Assembly (NCBI RefSeq): GCF_030268685.1
Contig: NZ_BSRQ01000023.1
Span: 85,622-149,621, forward strand
Length of the DNA: 64,000 bases
Source of the DNA: Microtetraspora sp. NBRC 13810
Lineage (GTDB): Bacteria > Actinomycetota > Actinomycetes > Streptosporangiales > Streptosporangiaceae
Direction of reading: 5' to 3'
Position 1 is the stretch's first letter. Each line of letters opens with the position of its first letter. The notes under the pieces are model-generated. The model was not told where the DNA came from. It worked only from the letters and a program-made list of their open reading frames with translations, and did no database searches. Shown piece by piece: positions 54,337-62,962 of this stretch. The position numbers were made by a program, and so were the translations under genes.

Positions 54337-54691
54337 GATCAACCTCCTGTGGTGGACGCCGAGCCTAGCCCAATCGGAGCCGGAAACACACTGTGGTCGC
54401 CTTATGCCAGATTGCCAAGGGTGCCACGTCTCCCCGCACCCGGGTCCGCCACCCCCGTCCCGCCCCGCCGGGCCGGAGCACGCCTCCCGGGACGGCTCGG
54501 CCCCCTGGCCGTTCCTTCCCCGCGGCCAGGACTCGAACGCGCGACACCGACCGGCTCCGGACCCCCGGCCACCGAGCGATCACAGCCGATCACGGCCGAT
54601 CACGGTCGATCCGTACGAGGCCCGGCCGGCGTCACCGGGCGAAGGCAACCCCCGGTGCGGCACCGATCACAGGCGGCGAGACAATCAGGGC
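54337..54691. other. Intergenic region with 10-bp repeats
   Basis: About 355 bp between divergent genes. No convincing gene. CGATCACRGY is repeated three times plus a partial copy at 54577-54611 in exact 10-bp register. A tRNA T-loop-like string near 54530 does not fold. Confidence 0.5.
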
Positions 54692-55279
54692 GTGGCCGAC
54701 AAACTCTCCCACGCCGGGTTGGCCGATCTGATCCGTACCCTGGAGCCGTCCTGCGGCCCGGTGCGGCTCGTCGCGGTCGACGGCCCCGCCGGGTCGGGCA
54801 AGACCACCTTCGCCGGGCGGCTGGCCCGCGCGCTCGACGCCCAGGTGGTGCACAGCGACGACTTCCCGGTGCCCTGGGACCAGCCGCCCGAGGCGTGGTT
54901 CCGGCTGGTAGAGGAGCAGATCCTGCGGCGTCTCGCCCGCGGGCTGCCGGGCCGGTACCGCCGCTACGACTGGACGCACGACGACTACGCCGAATGGGTG
55001 GACGTGCCGGTCGCGCCCGCGCTCATCCTGGAGGGCGTGAGCACGGCCAGACGGGCGACGGCGGACCTCACCGCGTTCACCGTCTGGGTCGAGGCGCCCG
55101 CCGACCTGCGCCTGCGCCGCGTGCTGGCCAGGGACGGCGCCCACCTCGAACCCCGCTGGCGCACCTGGATGCGCCAGGAGGACGCGTGGTTCGCGGCCGA
55201 CTCCCCGCGCGAGCGCGCCGACCTGCTCGTGGACGGGGCGGCCACCTGCCCGGAGGAGGCCGTCCCCGTCCTCGGGTGA
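54692..55279 (+). CDS. P-loop nucleoside (uridine) kinase-like protein
   Basis: 195 residues. Walker A GPAGSGKTT (31-39), a DDFPVPWDQPPEAWF segment where uridine kinases bind the nucleoside, RYRRYDW, and a lid/Walker B-like ALILEGVSTARR. The phosphorylated substrate could be uridine or another small molecule. GTG 54692 lies 6 nt after GACAAT, a weak leaderless -10. It converges on the hydantoinase B gene. Confidence 0.8.
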   Translation: MADKLSHAGLADLIRTLEPSCGPVRLVAVDGPAGSGKTTFAGRLARALDAQVVHSDDFPVPWDQPPEAWFRLVEEQILRRLARGLPGRYRRYDWTHDDYAEWVDVPVAPALILEGVSTARRATADLTAFTVWVEAPADLRLRRVLARDGAHLEPRWRTWMRQEDAWFAADSPRERADLLVDGAATCPEEAVPVLG

Positions 55280-55299
55280 CCCGTGCGGGGGACGGCGGA

Positions 55300-57138
55300 T
55301 CAGGTCAGGTGGTCCACCTCGGCGCTCCGGCCGCCGCCGGACAGCTTGGGGAAGCCCGGCCCGCGGTCGAAGAAGGGCGCGTCGGCCGGCACCCCGGCGC
55401 GGAGCCGGTCGCGGAGCGCGGCCGTCGCCGCGAGGTCCGGCTCGGGGTCGCCGCCGGCGCCCGCGCGCAGGACCACGCCGTAGTCGTCCGCGGCGCCGCG
55501 CGCCGACACCTTGCCGTCGCGCACGTCGGCGGCGACCAGCGCGGGATCCCGCTCGTACGGCGAGCCCCACCCGCCGCCGCCGGTGGTCCTGATCCTGATC
55601 ACCTCGCCGGCCCGCACCGGCGAGTCGTCCACCAGCCCCTCCATCTCCCGCCCGTCGATCGTGACCAGGAACGGCCGCCCGGCCCGCCCGCCGTTCACGC
55701 CCCAGCAGGCGAGGATGGCCCGGTCGGCGATGGACATGAACGACGCGTCGCGCAGCATCCGCACGTGCTTGTCGTAGCCGAGCCCGCCGCGGTAGAGCCC
55801 GGGGCCGCCGCTGTCCACGGCCAGCCCGAGGCGTTCGACCCGGAACGGCCAGCGCGACTCCGCGAACTCCACCGGGATGTTCCGCGAGTCGGGCACGACG
55901 TGGATGGTGTCCTCGCCGTCGGCGTACCACCGCCCGCCCGATCCGCCGCCGAGGACCTCCCGCATCAGGTACGGCGAGCCGTCGGCGGCCGTGCCGTACA
56001 CGCCGGTGTAGCGGATCGTCTCCTGGTCGGCCGGCATCCGCCCGCCGGTGGCCTTGGCCAGGACGCCCGCGAGCACGCCGAGCAGGCGCAGGATGACGAA
56101 GGTGCGGGCGTTGGTCGGGGCGGGGAAGATCGGCGTGAGCAGGGTGCCCTTCTCAGGGAAGATCAGCTTCATCAGCGGCACGACGCCCTCGTTGACGTCG
56201 AGCTCGGCCATCCGTTCCGGGGTGTCGGCGAGGTTGCGCAGGACCGGCGCCAGCCACTTCTTCAGGAAGACGCCGTCGGCGTAGTCGCCCGCGTGGTTGA
56301 TCGGCCCCTTGGCCTGGGGCGAGGTGCCGGTGAAGTCGATCACCAGCGGCTCGGCCGCCGCGTGGTCCACGGTGAGCGTGATCCGCTGGGCGTGCAGCCG
56401 GGGCTCGTCCACCCCGTCGTGCTCCGCGTAGTCCTCCCAGACGTGCGTGCCCTCGGGGATCTTGGCGAGTAGTTCGCGGCGGAACGTCTCGGTCGTCTTG
56501 GCGATGATCGCGTCGAAGCACGCCTGCACGGCGGCCCGGCCGTACCGGTCGAAGAGCTCGCCGAGGCGGCGCGCGCCCATCAGGCAGGCCGAGCACTCCG
56601 CGTCGAGGTCGCCGGCGAGCGAGTCGGGCATCCGGGAGTTGCGGGTCATGATCGTCAGGGCGGCGCGGTTGGGCGTGCCGCGGTCCCACAGCTTGATCGG
56701 CGGGACCATCAGGCCCTCCTCGAACACGCTGGTGGCGTGCGAGGGCATGGAGCCGGGCACCGCGCCGCCGATGTCGTCGTGGTGCCCGAACGCCTGCACG
56801 AACGCGACCACGGCGCCGTCGTGGAAGACCGGGACCGTCACGCACAGGTCGGGCAGGTGGCCGATGCCGCCCTCGGACAGGTAGACGTCGTTGTGGAAGT
56901 AGACGTCGCCGGGGTTCATCTCCGCGATCGGGAAGTCCCGCACGACGGGCTGGACCAGCGCGGAGTAGGACCGGCCGGTGAGCTTGCGCAGCCGCGCGTC
57001 GTGGATGCCGGCCCGGAAGTCGTGCGCGTCGCGGATCATCGGCGAGCGGGCGGTGCGCGCGATCGCCGTCTCGACCTCCTTCTCCACCGAGGCGAGGGTG
57101 CCCTCGACGATCTCGACCAGGATCGGGTCCGCGGTCAC
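55300..57138 (-). CDS. Hydantoinase B/oxoprolinase family subunit
   Basis: 612 residues, normal for HyuB. Conserved blocks: ARTARSPMIRDAHDFRAGI, MNPGDVYFHNDVYLSEGGIGHLPD, GHHDDIGGAVPGSMPSHATSVFEEG and VIDFTGTSPQAKGPINH, ending TTGGGGWGSPYERD. With HyuA it forms an ATP-dependent amidohydrolase acting on 5-oxoproline, N-methylhydantoin or similar rings. GTG 57138 overlaps the HyuA stop. It lacks an adjacent gamma subunit, so acetone-carboxylase activity is unlikely. Confidence 0.92.
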   Translation of the reverse strand: MTADPILVEIVEGTLASVEKEVETAIARTARSPMIRDAHDFRAGIHDARLRKLTGRSYSALVQPVVRDFPIAEMNPGDVYFHNDVYLSEGGIGHLPDLCVTVPVFHDGAVVAFVQAFGHHDDIGGAVPGSMPSHATSVFEEGLMVPPIKLWDRGTPNRAALTIMTRNSRMPDSLAGDLDAECSACLMGARRLGELFDRYGRAAVQACFDAIIAKTTETFRRELLAKIPEGTHVWEDYAEHDGVDEPRLHAQRITLTVDHAAAEPLVIDFTGTSPQAKGPINHAGDYADGVFLKKWLAPVLRNLADTPERMAELDVNEGVVPLMKLIFPEKGTLLTPIFPAPTNARTFVILRLLGVLAGVLAKATGGRMPADQETIRYTGVYGTAADGSPYLMREVLGGGSGGRWYADGEDTIHVVPDSRNIPVEFAESRWPFRVERLGLAVDSGGPGLYRGGLGYDKHVRMLRDASFMSIADRAILACWGVNGGRAGRPFLVTIDGREMEGLVDDSPVRAGEVIRIRTTGGGGWGSPYERDPALVAADVRDGKVSARGAADDYGVVLRAGAGGDPEPDLAATAALRDRLRAGVPADAPFFDRGPGFPKLSGGGRSAEVDHLT

Positions 57139-59168
57139 GCGTCTGCCCCCTTCGCCGGGCGGATGATCAGGTTGCCGTGGTCGTCCACGGTGGCGGTGAA
57201 GCCGGGGTGCACCGGCACGGTCGAGCCGTACTCCTCGATGACGGCGGGACCGGGGACGGCCGCGCCCGCGGGCAGGTCGGTCCTGCGGTGGATCGGGGCC
57301 TCCCCCGGGCCGTCGAAGAACACCGGCCGGGACCGCGGCGCCACCGGGCCCGCCGGACCCGCGACCGGCCGCCGCGGAGCGGGACGGGTGATCGGGCCGA
57401 TGCCCGAGACGCGCAGGTTGACCCATTCGACGCCGTGCCGGGGGTCGTCGCGGTAGCCGTACCCGTAGAGCTTCTCGTGGGCGGTGTGGAAGGCGTCGAG
57501 GACCGTGTCACGCCAGGCCGCGCCGATCGGACCGGCCGGGGCCGGCACCCGCACCTCGTACGCCTGGCCGTAGTAGCGCAGGTCGGCGCCCCGGACGTGC
57601 ACGTGCTCCGTGAAGCCCTCCCGGTCCAGCGCGGCGGCGGCCTCCGCCTCCAGCTCGGCGTAGATCCGCGCGGCGGCGCCGAGGTCGAGGTCGCGGGTCA
57701 CGCAGGTGCGCACGTAGTCGTTCTTGACGTCCACGGTGAGCAGGCCGAACGCCGAGACGTTGCCCGGGTCCGGCGGCACGAGGACCGCGGGCAGGCCGAG
57801 GATGTCGATGAGCCGGCAGGCCAGCAGCGGCCCCGACCCGCCGAACGTCACCAGCGGGAAGTCACGCACGTCCAGGCCGCGCTGGACGGTGATCCGGCGG
57901 ATCGCGTTGCACTGGTTGAAGGCGCTGATCTCCAGGATGCCGGTCGCGGTCCGCTCCGGGGTCAGGCCGAGCTTCCCGGCCAGCGCCTCGACGCCCCGCG
58001 CGGCGGACGCCGGGTCCAGCGGGATCTCGCCGCCGAGCAGGTGCGGGGGGACGCGGCCGAGGAAGACGTGCGCGTCGGTGACGGTGACCTCGGTGCCGCC
58101 GCGGCCGTAGCACATGGGGCCGGGATCGGCGCCCGCCGACCTCGGGCCGACCTTCAGCGTGCCCTCCGGCGAGATCCAGGCGACCGAACCGCCGCCCGCG
58201 CCCACCGTCACGATGTCGATCATGGGGATCTTGCACGGGTAGCCGCCCACCGAGCCCTCCGTGGTCAGCGACGGCTCGCCGTCGACCACCACGGCCACGT
58301 CGGTGGAGGTGCCGCCGCCGTCCAGGGTGATCACGCTGGGGCGCCCGGCCTGCGAGGCGATCAGCGCCGCGCCGAGCGCGCCGGCCGCGGGGCCGGACAG
58401 CACGGTGGTGATCGGCTGGTGCACGACCTCGGCCGCCGACAGCACGCCGCCGTTGCTCTTCATCACCGAGAACGGCGCCTGGAGCCGCTCGGACAGGTTG
58501 GCGATGTAGCGGCGCATCGTCGGCTTGACCGCGGCGTCCACCAGCGTCGTCACCGACCGCTCGTACTCCCGGTACTCGCGCAGCACGTCGCTGGAGATCG
58601 ACACCACCGCACGGGGGTGCTCGCGTGCCAGCACGTCGCGCATCCGCCGCTCGTGCCCGGGGTTGGCGTAGGAGTGCAGGAAGCACACGCCGATCGCGTC
58701 GATCCCGCGTTCCCTGAACCAGCGCGCGGCCCGCACGGCCGCCGCCTCGTCGAACGGCCGGACCTCGCGGCCCAGGTGGTCCAGGCGCCCGCCGACGGTC
58801 CGCACCCGGTGCACCGGGACGATACGCGGCGGCTTGACCCAGAAGTAGGAGTTGCCGTACCCGTCGGGGACGCTCTGCCGGGCGATCTCCAGGATGAACT
58901 CGAACCCCTCGGTGGTGACGAATCCCAGGTCGGCGATGCGGTCTTCGAGGAGCTGGTTGGTCGCCACGGTGGTGCCGTGCACGATCCCGGTGACGTCGCG
59001 CGGGCCGGCGCCGCCGAGGATCTTCGCCACGCCCGCCATGAACCCCTCCGCGGGGTCGGCGGGGGTCGAGGGGGTCTTCGTCGTGGTGATCTCACCGGTC
59101 TGCTCGTCCACGAGGACCACGTCGGTGAAGGTGCCCCCGGTGTCGACGCCGATACGGATGCTGCGCAT
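57135..59168 (-). CDS. Hydantoinase A/oxoprolinase family subunit
   Basis: 677 residues. The actin-like ATP-binding start RIGVDTGGTFTDVVLVDE (5-22), GTTVATNQLLEDRIADLGFVTTEGFEF, and DGGGTSTDVAVVVDG with GAGGGSVAW in the middle are all present. ATP activates the ring amide for hydrolysis by HyuB. ATG 59168 starts MRSIRIGVDTGG; a further ATG at 59186 is in frame. It is 72 bp downstream of the MFS gene on the same strand, so importer and enzyme may be co-expressed. Confidence 0.93.
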   Translation of the reverse strand: MRSIRIGVDTGGTFTDVVLVDEQTGEITTTKTPSTPADPAEGFMAGVAKILGGAGPRDVTGIVHGTTVATNQLLEDRIADLGFVTTEGFEFILEIARQSVPDGYGNSYFWVKPPRIVPVHRVRTVGGRLDHLGREVRPFDEAAAVRAARWFRERGIDAIGVCFLHSYANPGHERRMRDVLAREHPRAVVSISSDVLREYREYERSVTTLVDAAVKPTMRRYIANLSERLQAPFSVMKSNGGVLSAAEVVHQPITTVLSGPAAGALGAALIASQAGRPSVITLDGGGTSTDVAVVVDGEPSLTTEGSVGGYPCKIPMIDIVTVGAGGGSVAWISPEGTLKVGPRSAGADPGPMCYGRGGTEVTVTDAHVFLGRVPPHLLGGEIPLDPASAARGVEALAGKLGLTPERTATGILEISAFNQCNAIRRITVQRGLDVRDFPLVTFGGSGPLLACRLIDILGLPAVLVPPDPGNVSAFGLLTVDVKNDYVRTCVTRDLDLGAAARIYAELEAEAAAALDREGFTEHVHVRGADLRYYGQAYEVRVPAPAGPIGAAWRDTVLDAFHTAHEKLYGYGYRDDPRHGVEWVNLRVSGIGPITRPAPRRPVAGPAGPVAPRSRPVFFDGPGEAPIHRRTDLPAGAAVPGPAVIEEYGSTVPVHPGFTATVDDHGNLIIRPAKGADA

Positions 59169-59240
59169 GCCCTCGTGTCTACCCATCCCGCGACGAACGC
59201 CGAATCGGCGGAGTGTGCCGAAGGCCGGGGCGGAACGTCG

Positions 59241-60422
59241 TCAGGTCTCTACCGTCCGCCGGGTGAGCGCCCACACCAGGAGCGCCAGGAGGCTGATCGC
59301 GGCGCCCAGCGCGCACACCGCGGTCCAGCCGGCCGCCGCGTAGAGCGCGGTCGCGGCGGCGGCGCCGCCGGCGCTGCCGATCGAGTAGAAGACCATGTAG
59401 CCGCCGATCAGCCGGCTGCCCGCGTCCGGCCGCAGCGGGTAGATCAGGCTCTGGCTGGTCACGTGCACCGCCTGCACGGCCAGGTCGAGGACGATCACGC
59501 CGCCGACCAGCGCCCACAGCGACTGCCGGGTGAGGGCCAGCGGCAGCCAGGAGGCGGCCAGCAGGGCCAGCGCCACGCCGGTGGTCCGCCGCGAGTGGCC
59601 GCGGTCGTTCAGCCGGCCCGCCACCGCGGCGGCCGCCGCGCCCGCCGCCCCGGCCAGCCCGAACGCGCCGATCGCGGTGTGTGACAGGGACAGCGGGGGC
59701 TCGCTCAGCGGCAGCGCGACACTGCTCCACAGGGTGCTGAAAGCCGCGAAGATGAGCAGCGCGAAGACCGCGCGGAGCCGCAGCAGGCGCTCCTGGGCGA
59801 AGAGCGTGACCGTGGAGCGCAGCAGCCGCCCGTAGGTCAGGCCCGGTGCGGGCGGCCCGCCCGGCGGCAGCGCGCGGCGCAGCGCCACGGCGACCGCGCA
59901 GGTCAGGGCCGCCGAGGCGAGGTAGACCGACCGCCACCCGGCGAAGTCGGCCAGCAGGCCGGACACGGTGCGCGCCAGCAGGATGCCGGCGACCACGCCG
60001 CTGGTCACCGTCCCGACGACCGCGCCCCGCCTCGCGGGTACGGCGAGCGACGCGGCGCAGGCCACCAGCGTCTGGGTCACCACGGCGAGGAGTCCCACGG
60101 CCGCCATCCCGGCCAGCAGGACCGCCGCGGACGCCGCCGTGCCGACCGCCACCAGCGCCGCGGCCAGCAGCAGGAGCTGGGTCACCACGAGGCGCCTGCG
60201 GTCGGCCAGGTCGCCCAGCGGCACGACGAGGAAGAGTCCCAGCCCGTAGCCGAGCTGGGTGAGGGTGACCATCGTGCCGAGCGCCGCCGGGCCGATCGCG
60301 AAGTCCGCGCCCAGAGTCACCAGGAGCGGCTGGGCGAAGTAGACGTTGGCCACCGAGGTCCCGGCGGCCAGGGCGAGCAGGAGGGTGGGCGGCTCGCCCA
60401 CTTTTTGGTTGCATCTTGCCAC
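59241..60422 (-). CDS. MFS transporter, DHA1-type
   Basis: 393 residues, 12 membrane helices. Motif A is PLGDLADRRRLVV (about 80-92). The opening ALAAGTSVANVYFAQPLLVTLGADF is typical of the YtbD/AraJ-like exporter group. GTG 60422 is exactly 7 nt after TACCGT (minus strand 60435-60430), a leaderless start; an alternative GTG lies at 60401. It is divergent from an HxlR regulator whose candidate operator covers this start. Upstream of hyuA, so it may move the hydantoinase substrate or an inducer. Confidence 0.9.
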   Translation of the reverse strand: MARCNQKVGEPPTLLLALAAGTSVANVYFAQPLLVTLGADFAIGPAALGTMVTLTQLGYGLGLFLVVPLGDLADRRRLVVTQLLLLAAALVAVGTAASAAVLLAGMAAVGLLAVVTQTLVACAASLAVPARRGAVVGTVTSGVVAGILLARTVSGLLADFAGWRSVYLASAALTCAVAVALRRALPPGGPPAPGLTYGRLLRSTVTLFAQERLLRLRAVFALLIFAAFSTLWSSVALPLSEPPLSLSHTAIGAFGLAGAAGAAAAAVAGRLNDRGHSRRTTGVALALLAASWLPLALTRQSLWALVGGVIVLDLAVQAVHVTSQSLIYPLRPDAGSRLIGGYMVFYSIGSAGGAAAATALYAAAGWTAVCALGAAISLLALLVWALTRRTVET

Positions 60423-60423
60423 C
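60407..60423 (-). promoter_or_regulatory. Candidate HxlR operator, copy 1
   Basis: On the minus strand GGTGGCAAGATGCAACC covers the leaderless start of the MFS gene; it shares GGTnGCAnGnTGCAAC with copy 2 in opposite orientation. Confidence 0.6.
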
Positions 60424-60443
60424 AGCAGGACGGTAGCCGGGCT

Positions 60444-60459
60444 GGTAGCATGTTGCAAC
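60444..60459 (+). promoter_or_regulatory. Candidate HxlR operator, copy 2
   Basis: GGTAGCATGTTGCAAC overlaps TAGCAT (60446-60451), the likely -10 of the hxlR gene. Confidence 0.6.
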
Positions 60460-60480
60460 TGGAGACGGTGGGAGGATGTC

Positions 60481-60933
60481 ATGGTCAGGCGGACCCGGTT
60501 CGACGACAGCGACTGCCCGGTCGCGCGGTCGGTCGACGCGATCGGCGACTGGTGGTCGCTGCTGATCGTGCGGGACGCCTTCGACGGCAGCCGGCGCTTC
60601 GGCGAGTTCCAGCGCAGCCTCGGAGTGGCGAAGAACATCCTCAGCGCGCGGCTGCGCACCCTGGTCGCCGGCGGCGTCCTGGAGACGGTCCCCGTTCCCG
60701 GCGGCCATCACGAATACGTCCTGACGCCGAAGGGCCGGGACCTCTTCCCGGTCATCGTGGCGCTGCGGCAGTGGGGCGAGGCCCACTTCTTCGACCCCGG
60801 CGAGCCGCATTCGGAGCTGACCGACCTCCGGCACGGCCGCCCGCTCCGCCCGCTGGAGGTGCGCGCCGCCGACGGCCGCCTCCTCACCCCCGGCGACACC
60901 GCGGTCGCCAAACTCGACCGCGCGGACGCCTGA
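60481..60933 (+). CDS. HxlR family transcriptional regulator
   Basis: 150 residues. The winged helix with the conserved near-N-terminal Cys12 (DDSDCPVARSVDAIGDWWSLLIVRDAF), FGEFQRSLGVAKNILSARLRTLVAGGVL and YVLTPKGRDLFPVIVALRQWGEAH. HxlR proteins often sense aldehydes or redox signals through that Cys. ATG 60481 has GGAGG. It likely represses itself and the divergent MFS gene through two inverted copies of one motif. Confidence 0.93.
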   Translation: MVRRTRFDDSDCPVARSVDAIGDWWSLLIVRDAFDGSRRFGEFQRSLGVAKNILSARLRTLVAGGVLETVPVPGGHHEYVLTPKGRDLFPVIVALRQWGEAHFFDPGEPHSELTDLRHGRPLRPLEVRAADGRLLTPGDTAVAKLDRADA

Positions 60934-61026
60934 CCTTCACGCCCTCCCGGCGGGGTGCCGCGGGCGGGACGCGGCGGACGTGGGACACTCTGGCCGACCG
61001 TTCCCTATCTGCTTCGGAGGATCACT

Positions 61027-61812
61027 TTGCGCCGCGTCGAACCTCAGGTCCGCCTCGTCGCCCGGCCGCGCCTGGACTACGACGAAGTCGCCGGCTACCT
61101 CGCCGAGGTCGGCGGGGAGAGCTGGCTGGAGCGGGTGGACCGCGGCGACCTGGACGACGCGCAGAACCTGGCGGAGTTCGCCGGCCGTACGTGCTACCGC
61201 TCCTGGGAGCCGGGGCTGAACCCCAACGTGAGCCGGATCCGTACCGACCAGGACGAATACCTGCGCAACATCCTGGCCAGCGCGCACGGCTCGGTGCTGG
61301 AGCACGTGAGCTTCTCCTTCGTCATCCACAACGTCAGCCGGGTGGCGACCCACGAACTCGTCCGGCACCGGGCCGGCACCGCCGTGTCCCAGGAGTCGCT
61401 GCGCTTCGTCCGGCTGGACGACCTGCCGTTCTGGTTCCCCGAGTGGGCCGAGCGCGACGAGGAGCTGATGGCCAGGGCCACGGAGCTGCTGGAGCGGATG
61501 GAGTCCTTCCAGCTCTGGATGGCCGGCCACTTCGGGCTGGACGAGGAGGGCGTGCCGTTCGCCGAGAAGAAGGCCAAGACGTCCTTCATGCGGCGGTTCG
61601 CCCCCGAGGGCGTGGCGACCGGGCTGGTGTGGACGGCCAATGTCCGCACGCTGCGGCACGTCATCGAGAGCCGGACCGCCCCCGGCGCGGAGGAGGAGAT
61701 CCGGCTCCTCTTCGGCAAGGTCGGAGAGCTGATGGCCAAGGAGGCCCCGGCGCTGTTCGGCGACTACACCGTCGAGGACGGCGCCTGGACCCCCGGCTGG
61801 CGCAAGGTCTGA
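61027..61812 (+). CDS. thyX: ThyX-family (FAD-dependent thymidylate synthase-like) protein
   Basis: 261 residues. ThyX landmarks: ARTCYRSW, HGSVLEHVSFSFVI (88-101) and the signature RHRAGTAVSQESLRF (113-127). The classical signature is RHRxxSxxxxS; here one extra residue separates RHR from the final Ser, and Gly-Thr replaces the usual aromatic/Ser pair. Canonical ThyX methylates dUMP using methylenetetrahydrofolate and FADH2. This longer-motif clade may do so or use a related substrate. TTG 61027 is chosen from GGAGGATCACT just upstream. Confidence 0.85.
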   Translation: MRRVEPQVRLVARPRLDYDEVAGYLAEVGGESWLERVDRGDLDDAQNLAEFAGRTCYRSWEPGLNPNVSRIRTDQDEYLRNILASAHGSVLEHVSFSFVIHNVSRVATHELVRHRAGTAVSQESLRFVRLDDLPFWFPEWAERDEELMARATELLERMESFQLWMAGHFGLDEEGVPFAEKKAKTSFMRRFAPEGVATGLVWTANVRTLRHVIESRTAPGAEEEIRLLFGKVGELMAKEAPALFGDYTVEDGAWTPGWRKV

Positions 61813-61871
61813 ACCCCCGCCCCCACCGAGCCCACCCGGCCCACGGCGCAGGCGCCGACCTCCCGCGCTTC

Positions 61872-61990
61872 GGACGTCGGTATAGATGCCGCCCCCACGC
61901 CTTGGACGTCGGCGTCGATGGCGACCGGCCTTGAGCTCGGGGGTCGGCGTCGATGCCGGTGGCCCTGGCTCAGGGTTCGGCGTCGATGTC
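61872..61990. repeat. Four degenerate copies of TCGGCGTCGATG
   Basis: Copies at about 61872, 61904, 61940 and 61972, roughly 32-36 bp apart. The last encodes the C-terminal DIDAEP of the minus-strand gene; the others lie just downstream of its stop. Confidence 0.7.
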
Positions 61991-62881
61991 GTCCATCCGG
62001 GCGGCTAGGCGGGCGCCGTCGCCGTCGGCGAGCGCCGCGACGGCCCGCCACCAGGCGAACCACTCGCCGCTGCGCCACATCCAGTCGACGCGCTCGATCG
62101 CGGCGATCACCTCGCCCCTGCGCCGCCACGGCGAACCCGTCTGCTCCAGGGTCGCGCCGTGGCGCAGCGCCCAGGAGCGGAGCGGGTCGGCGGCGCCGGA
62201 CTCCACCGGCGCCTCGTACGGGTCGGGGTGCTCGCCCTCCAGCGGATGCGGGCCGAGCCCGGCGGCGACCCCCCAGCTCCACAGGGCCTCGGCGGGACGC
62301 GAGTAGCGCAGCGACGCGAAGTCCAGGTTGGAACCGAGACCCCGGTCGGCCCGGCGCACGACCACCGCGTCCAGCCGGCCGCCCGCGTCGAAGGCGACCA
62401 CCAGCCGCTGTCCCGGCTCGGCCGCCTGGGGCAGCTTGATGCGGTCCTCGGACTGCCAGGAGTTCAGGTCGGCGGCGGCCACCGCGGGGCCCCAGCGCTC
62501 GTCGGCCGAGTCGTCGGCGATCCACGCGGAGAGCATCTCCAGCACGGTGAGGTCGGTCCACGGGTCGACCGCGGTCGCCGACGACAGCGCCTCGTCCGGC
62601 GGCGGCAGCTTGCCGCCCCTGCCCTGCTCCCACCAGCCGGCGCCCAGCTCACGGGTGCCGACGAGCAGCCCCGCGAGCGACGCCAGCTCGGTCGAACGCC
62701 GCGTCAGCGGAGCCCACCGGGCCAGCTCCAGACACCGCTCGGTCCGCGCCGGCCCGAGCACCGTCCTGGCCTCCCGCACCAGCGCCGAGGCGGTCGGCCG
62801 CTCCTCACCAAGAAGATCACGGATGAGCTCCCTGGCCTGTGTCCGGGCGTCCTCCGCTCGTGCCTCCCGCATACTCGCCAC
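61970..62881 (-). CDS. Protein of unknown function, Trp-rich
   Basis: 303 residues, soluble, helical N-half (EDARTQARELIRDLLGEERPTASALVREARTVLGPARTERCLELARWAP) and a mixed C-half with many Trp (VDWMWRSGEWFAWWRAVAALADGDG). GTG 62881 or ATG 62872 could be the start; neither has a clear ribosome site. I do not recognise the family. Orientation is away from thyX and towards it at the 3' side. Confidence 0.7.
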   Translation of the reverse strand: MASMREARAEDARTQARELIRDLLGEERPTASALVREARTVLGPARTERCLELARWAPLTRRSTELASLAGLLVGTRELGAGWWEQGRGGKLPPPDEALSSATAVDPWTDLTVLEMLSAWIADDSADERWGPAVAAADLNSWQSEDRIKLPQAAEPGQRLVVAFDAGGRLDAVVVRRADRGLGSNLDFASLRYSRPAEALWSWGVAAGLGPHPLEGEHPDPYEAPVESGAADPLRSWALRHGATLEQTGSPWRRRGEVIAAIERVDWMWRSGEWFAWWRAVAALADGDGARLAARMDDIDAEP

Positions 62882-62962
62882 GTTACGCCCAGAGATCCTC
62901 TACCGCGAGACTCCGTGACATTGCTTGATCCTTCCGGGCAGGGCCGCCACGGGAGCGGTGGG

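Noticed and set aside
54515..54560. tRNA on the minus strand (TTCGAGTCC T-loop-like string)
   Set aside because: The bases flanking the loop do not pair as a T-stem and no acceptor, D or anticodon arms can be drawn.
55300..59168. Acetone or acetophenone carboxylase
   Set aside because: Only the A and B hydantoinase-type subunits are present; the gamma subunit required by acetone carboxylase is missing.
57177..59684. 835-codon open frame on the plus strand
   Set aside because: Antisense to the hydantoinase A gene, which has clear motifs.
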